A stretch of DNA of 64,000 nt, taken from the NCBI GenBank assembly GCA_934675205.1, contig CAKUPQ010000003.1, positions 1-64,000 of the forward strand. The letters run 5' to 3'. Position 1 is the stretch's first letter; every line of letters starts with the position of its first letter. Below the pieces are notes generated by a model. That model was given only the letters and a program-made list of their open reading frames with translations. It made no database searches and was not told the origin of the DNA. The DNA comes from an uncultured Flavobacteriaceae bacterium (GTDB taxonomy: Bacteria; Bacteroidota; Bacteroidia; Flavobacteriales; Flavobacteriaceae). Positions 7,283 through 15,710 of this stretch are shown here, piece by piece. Made by a program: the position numbers and the translations under genes.

Positions 7283-8689
7283 ATGCTAAACCAAGATACT
7301 ATTGTAGCACTTGCTACTCCTTCGGGAGCAGGAGCTGTTGCTATTATACGAATTTCAGGAAATAAGGCTATTTCGATAGCTAACGAGGTTTTTCGCTCGG
7401 TCAGAAACAAAGATTTGACCAAACAAAAAACCCATACTATTCATTTGGGGCACATTGTTGACCCTTCGACAAGCTCAGGGCAAGCTAAAACATTAGACCA
7501 AGTGTTGGTTTCGGTTTTCAGAAATCCGAATTCTTATACGGGAGAAGATGTAGTGGAAATTTCGTGTCACGGTTCGGTTTTTATTCAACAACAAATCATT
7601 CAGTTATTGCTTCGTAAAGGTTGTCGAATAGCAACAGCAGGAGAGTTTACCTTACGTTCGTTTTTGAACGGAAAAATGGATTTATCCCAAGCAGAAGCGG
7701 TAGCTGACTTGATAAATTCTGATAACGAAGCTTCCCATCAAATTGCAATGCAACAAATGCGTGGTGGATTCTCAAATGAGATTTCAAAACTTCGTGAAGA
7801 ACTCCTAAATTTCGCCTCACTTATTGAGTTAGAACTCGATTTTTCAGAAGAAGATGTTGAATTTGCCGACCGAACGCAATTCAAAGAATTGCTTAACCGA
7901 ATCGAGTTTGTTTTAAAAAGACTGATTGATTCCTTTGCAGTTGGAAACGTAATCAAAAACGGAATTCCCGTAGCTATTGTCGGAGAGCCAAACGTAGGGA
8001 AATCAACTCTTTTGAATGCTCTTCTCAACGAAGAAAGGGCTATCGTATCTGATATTGCAGGAACAACAAGAGATACAATCGAAGACGAATTGGTAATTGA
8101 CGGAATCGGTTTTCGTTTTATCGATACAGCAGGAATCCGTGATACCAAAGATGTGGTAGAAAGCATCGGAATTCAAAAGACTTTCGAGAAAATCGAGCAG
8201 GCACAGGTTGTCTTGTTTTTAGTCGAAAGTCAAAAGTCAAAAGTCGAAAGTCTGATACCTCAAATCGAAGAAATAAAAACGAAGTATCCTCAAAAACCAC
8301 TTGTTGTAGTTATCAATAAAGTTGATTTGTTAGACGAAAACCAAATCTCAAATCTCAAATCTCAAATCTCAAATCTTTTGTTCATCTCCGCAAAGCAAAA
8401 CATCGGAATCGAAGAACTCAAAAACACGCTTTTGTCTTTCGTAAATACGGGAGCTTTACGAAATAACGAAACCATAGTTACCAATACAAGGCATTACGAT
8501 TCACTTCTGAAAGCATTGGAAGAAATCCAAAAAGTGCGTTTCGGACTGGAAAGCGGTTTGTCTTCTGATTTGATGGCTATTGATATTCGTTCTGCAATAG
8601 AGCATTTTAACACTATCACAGGTCAGCAAGCCATAGGAAACGAGGAGCTGCTCGGAAATATATTTAGTCAGTTTTGCATTGGTAAATAA
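7283..8689 (+). CDS. mnmE: tRNA modification GTPase MnmE
   Basis: MnmE works with MnmG to install the carboxymethylaminomethyl group on wobble U34 of certain tRNAs. The 468-residue protein has the N-terminal folate-binding domain (DTIVALATPSGAGAVAIIRISG, here in two adjoining parts), the helical domain, and an inserted G domain with GEPNVGKST (234-242), AGTTRDT, DTAG and NKVD. It ends in the essential CIGK (465-468). It is unusual in carrying three repeat-derived insertions in loops: STSSGQA encoded by CCTTCGACAAGCTCAGG (7463-7479), a 7-bp GTCRAAA array (8222-8252) and a 7-bp CAAATCT array (8342-8376). All keep the frame, so the gene looks intact. Confidence 0.96.
   Translation: MLNQDTIVALATPSGAGAVAIIRISGNKAISIANEVFRSVRNKDLTKQKTHTIHLGHIVDPSTSSGQAKTLDQVLVSVFRNPNSYTGEDVVEISCHGSVFIQQQIIQLLLRKGCRIATAGEFTLRSFLNGKMDLSQAEAVADLINSDNEASHQIAMQQMRGGFSNEISKLREELLNFASLIELELDFSEEDVEFADRTQFKELLNRIEFVLKRLIDSFAVGNVIKNGIPVAIVGEPNVGKSTLLNALLNEERAIVSDIAGTTRDTIEDELVIDGIGFRFIDTAGIRDTKDVVESIGIQKTFEKIEQAQVVLFLVESQKSKVESLIPQIEEIKTKYPQKPLVVVINKVDLLDENQISNLKSQISNLLFISAKQNIGIEELKNTLLSFVNTGALRNNETIVTNTRHYDSLLKALEEIQKVRFGLESGLSSDLMAIDIRSAIEHFNTITGQQAIGNEELLGNIFSQFCIGK
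8222..8252 (+). repeat. Heptanucleotide array GTC(G/A)AAA inside mnmE
   Basis: Units GTCGAAA, GTCAAAA, GTCAAAA, GTCGAAA plus a final GTC, period 7 bp, encoding part of the loop SQKSKVES in the G domain. Confidence 0.85.
8342..8376 (+). repeat. Heptanucleotide array (CAAATCT)x5 inside mnmE
   Basis: Five perfect CAAATCT units encode QISNLKSQISNL between the NKVD motif and the end of the G domain. Seven is not a multiple of three, so gain or loss of one unit would shift the frame ahead of the C-terminal CIGK. Confidence 0.9.
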
Positions 8690-8690
8690 T

Positions 8691-8698
8691 TATATTTG
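8691..8698 (+). promoter_or_regulatory. -7 box TATATTTG before the restriction-modification gene
   Basis: TATATTTG matches TAnnTTTG, directly after the mnmE stop and 46 nt before the ATG at 8745. No well-spaced -33 element is obvious. Confidence 0.4.
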
Positions 8699-8744
8699 TA
8701 ATAAATAACACATACTAAATCCAAAATATTTTCATTTATCAAAG

Positions 8745-11700
8745 ATGACCTTACAACAATACATTACTACTCTTGACCAACGATATAAATTAGGCAATGC
8801 AACCGAACATACCTTTAGAGGGGATTTGGCAAGGCTTATCGAAACGATTGTTCCTGATGTGATTGCTACCAACGAACCTAAAAGGCAATCGTGTGGAGCA
8901 CCTGATTATATTCTTACCAAAAAAGATGTTCCCGTAGGTTTTATTGAAGCGAAAGATATTGGGGATAAAGACCTTGAGGGATTGAAAAAATCGGGAAACA
9001 AAGAGCAGTTTGACCGTTATAAATCTTCATTGGATAATTTGATTTTTACGGATTATTTAGATTTTCACTTATATAGAAATGGAGAATTTATTACCAAAAT
9101 AGCTGTTGGGGAAGTCGTTAACGGAGAAATAAAACCTGTTTCGGAAAACTTTATTGTATTTGAAAACCTGATAAAAGATTTTACTCTACATATTGGACAA
9201 ACCATAAAAAGCCCAAAAAAGTTGGCTGAAATGATGGCAGGGAAAGCCCGATTGCTTTCGGATGTTATAGAGAAAGCTTTGACGAGTGATGAGGATAATT
9301 ACGAAAACAGTACACTTCGGGAACAAAAAGAAGCCTTTAAAAATCTGCTTATTCACGATATTACCCCCAAAGGATTTGCAGATGTATATGCACAAACCAT
9401 TGCTTACGGAATGTTTGCAGCACGTTTGCACGACCCGACTTTACCTACTTTTAGCAGACAGGAAGCTGCGGAACTTATTCCGAAAACCAATCCGTTTTTG
9501 AGGAGGTTGTTCGGGTATATTGCAGGTCCTGATTTGGATAACCGTATCAAGTGGATTGTTGATGATTTGGTCAATATATTTTTGGCTTGTAATGTTGCCG
9601 AAATTCTCAAAGATTACGGAAAGACAACCAAAATGGAAGACCCGATTATCCATTTTTACGAAACTTTTTTGAGTGAATATGATCCCAAACTACGAAAAGC
9701 AAGAGGAGTTTGGTACACGCCACAACCTGTGGTAAATTTTATTGTTCGTGCAGTAGATGATATTCTGAAAACAGAATTTAACCTGCCACAAGGATTAGCA
9801 GATACAAGCAAAACCAAAATAAAAGTTCACGCACAGGAAACCGATAAACGATTTAAGGATAATATAAAAACCTTTGAGCAGGAAGTACACAAAGTGCAGA
9901 TACTCGACCCTGCTACGGGAACAGGTACGTTTTTGGCAGAAGTAGTAAAGCATATTCATAAAAAGTTTATAGGACAACAAGGTATTTGGAGTAATTATGT
10001 AGAACAACATTTATTACCACGACTGAACGGATTTGAGCTATTGATGGCAAGTTATGCAATGGCACATCTGCAACTGGATTTATTATTGACTGATACAGGA
10101 TTTAAACCTATTCAAGACCAACGATTACGGGTATATCTTACCAACAGCTTGGAAGAAAGCCACCCTGATACAGGAACATTATTTGCTAATTGGTTGAGCA
10201 GCGAAGCCAATGAAGCCAACCGTATAAAAAGAGATACACCTGTAATGTGTGTTATTGGAAATCCCCCTTATGCTGTTAGTAGTACGAATAAAGGAAATTG
10301 GATACAAACTTTGATTGATGATTATAAAAAGAATCTAAATGAACGAAAAATAAATCTTGACGATGATTATATAAAGTTTATTCGCTATGGACAATATTTT
10401 GTAGATAAAACCAAAACGGGAATTTTAGCATACATTTCAAATAACAGTTTTATTGACGGAATTACGCATCGACAAATGCGAAAAAGTCTTTTGGAAAGTT
10501 TTGATAAGATTTACATTTTGGATTTACACGGAAATGCAAAGAAAAAAGAAACTGCACTTGACGGAAGTGCTGACCAAAATGTGTTTGATATTATGCAAGG
10601 CGTTTCGATAAATATTTTTGTAAAAACAGAATTAAAGAAAAAAAATGAATTAGGAAAAGTATTCCATTCTGATTTATATGGAAAACGAGAATTAAAATAT
10701 AAAGCCCTTTTTGAAAATTCTATTAAAACTCTTGATTGGCAAGAGCTACAATATCAAGAACCTAATTTCTTTTTTGTTCCAAAAGATTTTTCATCAGAAG
10801 AAAAATATAGAGAAGGATTTAAAGTTGATAAAATTTTTAATTTAAATTCAAATGGAATAGAAACAAAATGTGATGTTCTAGCTATTCAGTTCTCAAAACA
10901 AGTACTTCAAACTATAATTAATGATTTTAAAAACGAAAACATTGAAAGTTTAAAGAGTAAATATATAGAAAAACAAGATTCAAGTGGTTGGACTTTTACA
11001 AAAGCAAAAGAAAGTATTGTAAGAGATACTTTCAAACAAGTAAAAATTAATTACAGACCTTTTGATGTAAGAGAAACAATAATAACTAAAAATTCAGGAG
11101 GATTTATTGGACGTTCAAGGTTTGAGGTAATGCAACATTTTTTACAACCTAATATTGGTTTAGTAATACCAAGACAAACAACCCAAGATTACCGTCATAA
11201 TTTTATTACTAACAAAATAATTGAAGGTAATTTTACAGCAAGTGCAAAATTATTTGGAACAGGTTCTGTTTTTCCTCTTTATTTATATCCTAAAAGTGAT
11301 AATCAGTTACATATTGATAATTCGGATAAACGTATTCCAAACTTTAATATGGAAATAATCTCCGAAATAGAAAAAGGGTTGGATTTACAGTTTGTTCCCG
11401 AAAAAGAAAACGGCAATCTGTGTTTTTCCCAAAACAATAACGAACTGCAAAACGAGTACAAACAAAGTTTTGCCCCTATTGATGTTTTAGATTATATTTA
11501 TGCTGTTTTACACAGTCCGTCTTACAGAGAGAAATATAAAGAATTCCTTAAAATAGATTTTCCGAGAGTGCCTTATCCGACCAATAAAGATACCTTTTGG
11601 AAATTAGTAGATTTAGGCAGTCAAATACGACAAATACACTTACTGGAAAGTCCTGTTACGGAGCAATACATTACCCAATATCCCGAAGACGGAGATAATG

Positions 11701-11999
11701 TAGTAGGTAAACCACGTTTCGTCATTGCGAACGAAGTGAAGCAATCTAATGAAAAGACTGCTTCGTTCCTCGCAGTGACAGGCAGAGTTTACATTAACGA
11801 TACTCAATATTTTGATAACGTACCCGAAACGGCTTGGAATTTTTATATCGGAGGCTATCAACCTGCACAAAAATGGCTTAAAGACCGTAAAGACAGAACC
11901 CTCGATTTTGAGGATATTCTGCATTATCAGAAAATCATTGTGGCATTAAGCGAAACGGATAGATTGATGAAAGAGATTGATAAAATTGAGTTGGAATGA
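8745..11999 (+). CDS. Single-chain restriction-methylation enzyme (type IIG / helicase-less type ISP-like)
   Basis: A 1084-residue protein that combines nuclease, adenine-methyltransferase and specificity regions. The N-terminus has a PD-(D/E)xK signature, P53-D54 and E68-A69-K70 (GAPDYIL and FIEAKD). A helical connector follows, then GVWYTPQPVVNFIV, the SAM-binding motif I DPATGTGTF (388-396), and the catalytic NPPY (506-509) of N6-adenine methyltransferases. The C-terminal ~400 residues resemble the specificity region of type ISP enzymes (RYNYRPFD-like RPFDVRE, and LDYIYAVLHSPSYREKY). No helicase motifs are present and it is much shorter than LlaGI/LlaBIII, hence the type IIG-like call. A palindromic repeat interrupts the C-terminal region (11720-11781) but keeps the frame. 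It overlaps the next gene by 4 nt. Confidence 0.88.
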   Translation: MTLQQYITTLDQRYKLGNATEHTFRGDLARLIETIVPDVIATNEPKRQSCGAPDYILTKKDVPVGFIEAKDIGDKDLEGLKKSGNKEQFDRYKSSLDNLIFTDYLDFHLYRNGEFITKIAVGEVVNGEIKPVSENFIVFENLIKDFTLHIGQTIKSPKKLAEMMAGKARLLSDVIEKALTSDEDNYENSTLREQKEAFKNLLIHDITPKGFADVYAQTIAYGMFAARLHDPTLPTFSRQEAAELIPKTNPFLRRLFGYIAGPDLDNRIKWIVDDLVNIFLACNVAEILKDYGKTTKMEDPIIHFYETFLSEYDPKLRKARGVWYTPQPVVNFIVRAVDDILKTEFNLPQGLADTSKTKIKVHAQETDKRFKDNIKTFEQEVHKVQILDPATGTGTFLAEVVKHIHKKFIGQQGIWSNYVEQHLLPRLNGFELLMASYAMAHLQLDLLLTDTGFKPIQDQRLRVYLTNSLEESHPDTGTLFANWLSSEANEANRIKRDTPVMCVIGNPPYAVSSTNKGNWIQTLIDDYKKNLNERKINLDDDYIKFIRYGQYFVDKTKTGILAYISNNSFIDGITHRQMRKSLLESFDKIYILDLHGNAKKKETALDGSADQNVFDIMQGVSINIFVKTELKKKNELGKVFHSDLYGKRELKYKALFENSIKTLDWQELQYQEPNFFFVPKDFSSEEKYREGFKVDKIFNLNSNGIETKCDVLAIQFSKQVLQTIINDFKNENIESLKSKYIEKQDSSGWTFTKAKESIVRDTFKQVKINYRPFDVRETIITKNSGGFIGRSRFEVMQHFLQPNIGLVIPRQTTQDYRHNFITNKIIEGNFTASAKLFGTGSVFPLYLYPKSDNQLHIDNSDKRIPNFNMEIISEIEKGLDLQFVPEKENGNLCFSQNNNELQNEYKQSFAPIDVLDYIYAVLHSPSYREKYKEFLKIDFPRVPYPTNKDTFWKLVDLGSQIRQIHLLESPVTEQYITQYPEDGDNVVGKPRFVIANEVKQSNEKTASFLAVTGRVYINDTQYFDNVPETAWNFYIGGYQPAQKWLKDRKDRTLDFEDILHYQKIIVALSETDRLMKEIDKIELE
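11720..11781 (+). repeat. Dispersed palindromic element inserted in frame in the R-M gene
   Basis: The arm GTCATTGCGAACGAAG and the reverse arm CTTCGTTCCTCGCAGTGAC form an imperfect inverted repeat around a short loop. It is translated as a VIANEVKQSNEKTASFLAV segment. The sequence type (GTCATTGCGA...GAAGCAATC) is a dispersed palindrome that I recognise from many bacterial genomes. Confidence 0.8.
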
Positions 12000-13330
12000 T
12001 TAACGAACTAAATAAAGAAGCGTTTGAACTTATTAAATTGGTTGTTACTAAACCAAAAGAAGTTCCGTCTGAACGTGCCGAATTAGTTGGTTCTTCAAAA
12101 GAACGAGGTTTTACAGATTTGTCGGATAAAGTTGTTGGTGCTGCAACTGAAATAACAACAGACCATATTGGAAATACAATCGCAATGTTTTTAGTTGATG
12201 AAAACGGAAGTGTTGGTTTTGACGAAACGCAATTTGTAAAATTTAAAGACCTTGTAAAAAAAGCACATTCAACAGAACAATTAAATCCAAAAGTTTCACT
12301 TAATTTTATTGAAAGAAAATTTTTTGATTGGGTTGTTGATGTTTACAAAAAACAAAGAGCAGAAAGCAATTTGTTTGATTACTTGATAACACAAGCGGAC
12401 ACAGCCGTTAAAATTTATACCTTTTTCTTTCCTGTATTAAATCTTGAAATTGAACAAGCGTTCAAAGTTGGAAACGTTGAATTTACATTTTTCACAAAAG
12501 AATATCTTGACAATTTGTACACTTCTTTGAAAGGCAAAGACGAAACAATGACAGAAGAAACTTTTGCTCAAATATTCAGAAAAGATTTTCAAGGACAAGT
12601 TCTTGCAAAAGTTGATGTCAATGCGGAAAGAGATAAAGCGGAAGAATTAGCAAAGCAAGAGGCTGAAATTGCTGTTAGTGTCCTCAAGCTTTATAGTGAA
12701 TCAGCCGTTATTCCTGAAAAGAAAACAATGTTTGATTTGAATTACAAGCTAGGTTATCAAGTTCAATCTAATTTTCTGACACAAAAGCCAAATGACAGTG
12801 AAAGTTTGTCAATAAACTTGAAGTTCAACAACTATCCGTCAAACTACTCACAAAAACTTTATAACTCTGCATACGAAAGCGGCTTGAAAGTTTTTTCGGA
12901 TTATCTTCTACTTAGAAAAAATGACGAACTGCACGACATAATTATTCAATTAATTCATCTTTTTGGTTCGGCAATTTCTAATTGGGATTTGCATCTGCGT
13001 TGTGTAAATCTGATAACACTTTTAGAAAGTCTTTTTTTAAAAGAGGACGAAGATTACAAAATGGAGCAAAAAACAAAAGCCCGACTTTCAAAAGCATTAA
13101 GCAATCAACATCAAGAAAAGGAAAGAATTAAAACAGTTATTACGACAATTTATGAAGTAAGACACAAAATGATACACAAGGGAAAACGAATAGATTTTGA
13201 TACCAAAATTTTATCCGAAGCCCAAATTATTATGGCAAATTTATTTCTTCATTTAATTGACCTAAACACAAGGCTTAATCTAACAGAAAAAAATAAACTT
13301 ATAGAAATATTAGACCAAGAAAAAAGTTAA
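11996..13330 (+). CDS. HEPN (ApeA-like) domain protein coupled to the R-M gene
   Basis: A 444-residue protein with no signal peptide or transmembrane segment. The N-terminal two thirds are not recognised. The last ~120 residues are helical and end with IYEVRHKMIHKGKRIDF. R389-x4-H394 is the catalytic motif of HEPN ribonucleases, and the context (a clustered LLESLF segment, then basic helices, then RxxxxH-x-G/K) resembles ApeA-like HEPN domains of defence proteins. Its ATG overlaps the R-M stop (ATGA), so the two are translationally coupled, which suggests an accessory defence or abortive-infection effector. I infer RNase activity from the motif only; a non-catalytic regulator is possible. Confidence 0.65.
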   Translation: MINELNKEAFELIKLVVTKPKEVPSERAELVGSSKERGFTDLSDKVVGAATEITTDHIGNTIAMFLVDENGSVGFDETQFVKFKDLVKKAHSTEQLNPKVSLNFIERKFFDWVVDVYKKQRAESNLFDYLITQADTAVKIYTFFFPVLNLEIEQAFKVGNVEFTFFTKEYLDNLYTSLKGKDETMTEETFAQIFRKDFQGQVLAKVDVNAERDKAEELAKQEAEIAVSVLKLYSESAVIPEKKTMFDLNYKLGYQVQSNFLTQKPNDSESLSINLKFNNYPSNYSQKLYNSAYESGLKVFSDYLLLRKNDELHDIIIQLIHLFGSAISNWDLHLRCVNLITLLESLFLKEDEDYKMEQKTKARLSKALSNQHQEKERIKTVITTIYEVRHKMIHKGKRIDFDTKILSEAQIIMANLFLHLIDLNTRLNLTEKNKLIEILDQEKS

Positions 13331-13337
13331 ATTTATA

Positions 13338-13505
13338 ATGGAATCCGAAATGAGCAACGAACTTATACTTACATATAACTCCCTCCCGCTGATGCGGGTA
13401 TCTTGCCCGTGTCTAATAAATAAAACACCATACGAGTGTGATGCTCACACGAGCAGGAGGAAAAATGAGTTTGCCTTAGCACTGGAAAGTGCGTTGGAAA
13501 GATAG
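13338..13505 (+). other. 55-codon open frame coinciding with a hairpin cluster
   Basis: An ATG 7 nt after the HEPN gene opens a 55-codon frame (MESEMSNELILTYN... ending ALALESALER). The same DNA forms several small perfect hairpins, so this is more likely a structured repeat element that happens to be open than a protein gene. No family is recognised. Confidence 0.3.
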
Positions 13506-13554
13506 AAAATACTTTTGCGGAGAAAAACCGCTCTAATCACCGCAAATTATGCGG
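13385..13554 (+). repeat. Cluster of five short hairpins in the gap after the HEPN gene
   Basis: The 351-bp gap 13331-13681 holds, in order, these stems: CCCGC-TGAT-GCGGG (13385-13398), GTGTGA-TGC-TCACAC (13436-13450), GCACT-GGAA-AGTGC (13479-13492), GCGG/CCGC (13517-13531) and CCGCA/TGCGG (13540-13554). It is more GC-rich than its surroundings. The remaining 13555-13681 is AT-rich with a lone TACCTTTG box at 13605-13612. The cluster may be a degenerate REP-like element or a structured RNA; which one cannot be settled from the sequence. Confidence 0.6.
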
Positions 13555-13681
13555 AGAATAATTATTGATAAATTAAAAATGTAGAACCTGATAGTTTCAT
13601 TTTATACCTTTGATAGTATCAAATAATATTATGAGGTAATGAAGCCACCTTATCAAATAACCGATAAGATATTCTTCACTT

Positions 13682-14083
13682 TTATAACCCTTTCAGCTTC
13701 TCTAAAATATAATCGGGAGGAAGTATCGGACGACCTGTTTTCATATCCACAAATACGAGCATTGAGTAGCCTGTTGTTAATAACTCTCCGCTTTCGTTAT
13801 AAATTTCGTAGTCAAATTCTATCTTTACGGAGGTCTGACTTTTGAATATGGTTTTTACGGTAAGCAAGTCATCATACCGAGCTGGTTTTTTGTAATTCAT
13901 CGTAAGCGAAACCACAGGAAGCATAATTCCGTTTTCTTCCATTGATTTATACGAAACTCCCATATTCCGTAGCCATTCCACGCGTCCCATCTCAAAAAAT
14001 ACAGCATAATTCCCGTGATAAACGACTCCCATTTGGTCGGTTTCGGCATAGCGAACTCTTGTGGTAAATTGAAATTCTTTCAT
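13682..14083 (-). CDS. YbgC-type acyl-CoA thioesterase (4HBT hot-dog fold)
   Basis: A 133-residue cytosolic thioesterase, the usual size of the family. It opens with FTTRVRYAETDQMGVVYHGN, the hot-dog signature with the D and the VYHGNY segment lining the active site, followed by FFEMGRVEWLR. It is expected to hydrolyse acyl-CoA or acyl-ACP thioesters. It is transcribed divergently from dnaA across a 197-bp AT-rich gap. Confidence 0.9.
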   Translation of the reverse strand: MKEFQFTTRVRYAETDQMGVVYHGNYAVFFEMGRVEWLRNMGVSYKSMEENGIMLPVVSLTMNYKKPARYDDLLTVKTIFKSQTSVKIEFDYEIYNESGELLTTGYSMLVFVDMKTGRPILPPDYILEKLKGL

Positions 14084-14093
14084 ATTTTTTTAC

Positions 14094-14266
14094 TATATTT
14101 GGTTTTCAAGAAAAACATTTTATCTATAACAAATATTTTTAAAAAATCAATAGGTATTTAATTTTTTTTTAAGGATTTTTATTTACATATTTGCTAACTC
14201 AAATCAAGGCAACTAATTTTCTGTTTAGTTCCTGAATTTGAACGAGTTTTAAAATCACCAAAGATA
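14094..14266. promoter_or_regulatory. AT-rich dnaA / thioesterase divergent region with two -7-like boxes
   Basis: The plus strand has TATATTTG at 14094-14101, pointing to dnaA. The minus strand has TATCTTTG at 14266-14259, pointing to the thioesterase gene. Both would give leaders of about 170 nt that overlap in antisense. No TTATCCACA-type DnaA box was seen here, so I do not call an origin. Confidence 0.25.
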
Positions 14267-14280
14267 ACTTAATTAAGAAC

Positions 14281-15708
14281 ATGAACAAAACTGCTCAATC
14301 GGTATGGGGAAATTGTCTGTCTTTTATAAAAGACAATATTCAGGAACAAGCATTCAAGACTTGGTTCGAGCCGATAAAAGCTATTGAACTTTCAGGAAAT
14401 GTTCTTCATATTCAGGTTCCGAGCAAGTTTTTTTACGAATGGTTAGAGGAGCATTATGTTAAGTTACTTAAATTATCTCTGACCAAAGAGTTAGGGGAGG
14501 GGGCTAAACTACTTTACAAAATAAATATGGAAAATACGGTCGGCAAAAGACAGCCTTTTACGGAACAGCTACCGGGTTCTGACAAGGCTTCTATAAAACC
14601 GCAAGAAGTTGATTTTCCGATTCAAAATAAAGACCCTGAACTCAAAAATCCGTTTATAATTCCGGGCATCAGAAACATAAAAATCGAATCACAGCTCAAT
14701 TCAAACTATAATTTTGATAGTTTTTTAGAGGGAGATTCAAATCGTTTGGCTCGTTCGGCAGGTATGGCTGTTGCAAACAAACCGGGAGGAACGTCATTCA
14801 ATCCGTTGTTGATTTTCGGAGGTGTCGGGCTTGGAAAAACCCACTTGGCTCACGCAATCGGAGTGGAAATCAAAGAAAAACATCCTGAAAAAACCGTTCT
14901 ATATATTTCCGCAGAAGTTTTTGTACAGCAATTTGTAGATTCAATTCGCAGAAATACAAGAAACGATTTTATACATTTTTATCAATTAGTTGATACACTA
15001 ATTATTGATGATGTTCAGTTTTTTTCCGGAAAAGAAAAAACACAAGACGTATTTTTCCACATTTTCAACCACCTACACCAAAACGGAAAACAGGTAATCT
15101 TGACTTCCGACAAAGCGCCTGTTGATATGCAGGATATTGAGCAACGCTTATTGTCCCGTTTCAAATGGGGGCTTTCAGCCGAATTGCAACAACCTGACTA
15201 CGAAACTCGTTTCTCCATTCTGAAAAACATTTTGTATCGAGACGGAGTAGAAATGTCTGACGAAATCGTAGAATACGTAGCTCAAAACATCAAATCGAAT
15301 GTAAGAGAGCTTGAGGGTGCGATTATTTCGCTTATTGCCCAATCATCTTTCAACAAAAAAGAAGTTACCCTTGATTTAGCGAAAACTGTAGTTGAGAAAT
15401 TCGTTAAAAACGTAAAAAGAGAAATCTCTATCGACTATATCCAAAAAGTTGTTTCGGATTATTTTCAGTTGGATGTTGAAACAATGCAGTCCAAAACCAG
15501 AAAACGTCATATTGTTCAGGCTCGTCAGTTAGCGATGTTTTTTGCGAAGAAATATACTAAATCTTCGTTGCAGAATATCGGTTCTCAAATTGGGGATAGA
15601 GATCACGCAACGGTTCTTCACGCTTGTAAAACGGTTGATAATTTGGTTGAAACCGATAAGCAATTCAAAAAATTTGTTGAAGACCTCAACAAAAAACTTT
15701 CGATGTAA
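14281..15708 (+). CDS. dnaA: Chromosomal replication initiator DnaA
   Basis: DnaA binds oriC and opens the duplex. The 475-residue protein has the N-terminal domain I (VWGNCLSFIKDNIQEQAFKT), a variable linker, and then the AAA+ domain starting at about NSNYNFDSFLEG. Walker A is GGVGLGKTH (180-188) and Walker B is LIIDDVQFF; sensor residues and the LLSRFKWGL box follow. The C-terminal domain IV carries the DNA-binding signature DRDHATVLHACKTV. The length is typical for Flavobacteriia. Only 2 nt separate it from the phosphatase gene. It lies away from any DnaA-box cluster in this window, so oriC may be elsewhere. Confidence 0.98.
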   Translation: MNKTAQSVWGNCLSFIKDNIQEQAFKTWFEPIKAIELSGNVLHIQVPSKFFYEWLEEHYVKLLKLSLTKELGEGAKLLYKINMENTVGKRQPFTEQLPGSDKASIKPQEVDFPIQNKDPELKNPFIIPGIRNIKIESQLNSNYNFDSFLEGDSNRLARSAGMAVANKPGGTSFNPLLIFGGVGLGKTHLAHAIGVEIKEKHPEKTVLYISAEVFVQQFVDSIRRNTRNDFIHFYQLVDTLIIDDVQFFSGKEKTQDVFFHIFNHLHQNGKQVILTSDKAPVDMQDIEQRLLSRFKWGLSAELQQPDYETRFSILKNILYRDGVEMSDEIVEYVAQNIKSNVRELEGAIISLIAQSSFNKKEVTLDLAKTVVEKFVKNVKREISIDYIQKVVSDYFQLDVETMQSKTRKRHIVQARQLAMFFAKKYTKSSLQNIGSQIGDRDHATVLHACKTVDNLVETDKQFKKFVEDLNKKLSM

Positions 15709-15710
15709 TA

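Noticed and set aside
8745-11999. BREX PglX or full type ISP enzyme
   Set aside because: No helicase motifs and no BREX partner genes; the length fits a single-chain nuclease-methyltransferase.
13331-13560. Retron-like non-coding RNA
   Set aside because: No reverse transcriptase gene is near, and the hairpins are short and separate rather than an msr-msd arrangement.
13639-13845. 68-codon plus-strand frame after the TACCTTTG box
   Set aside because: Mostly antisense to the YbgC-type gene and without a recognisable product.
14084-14280. AT-rich gap before dnaA as a possible replication origin
   Set aside because: No DnaA-box cluster could be found by eye; AT-richness alone is not enough.
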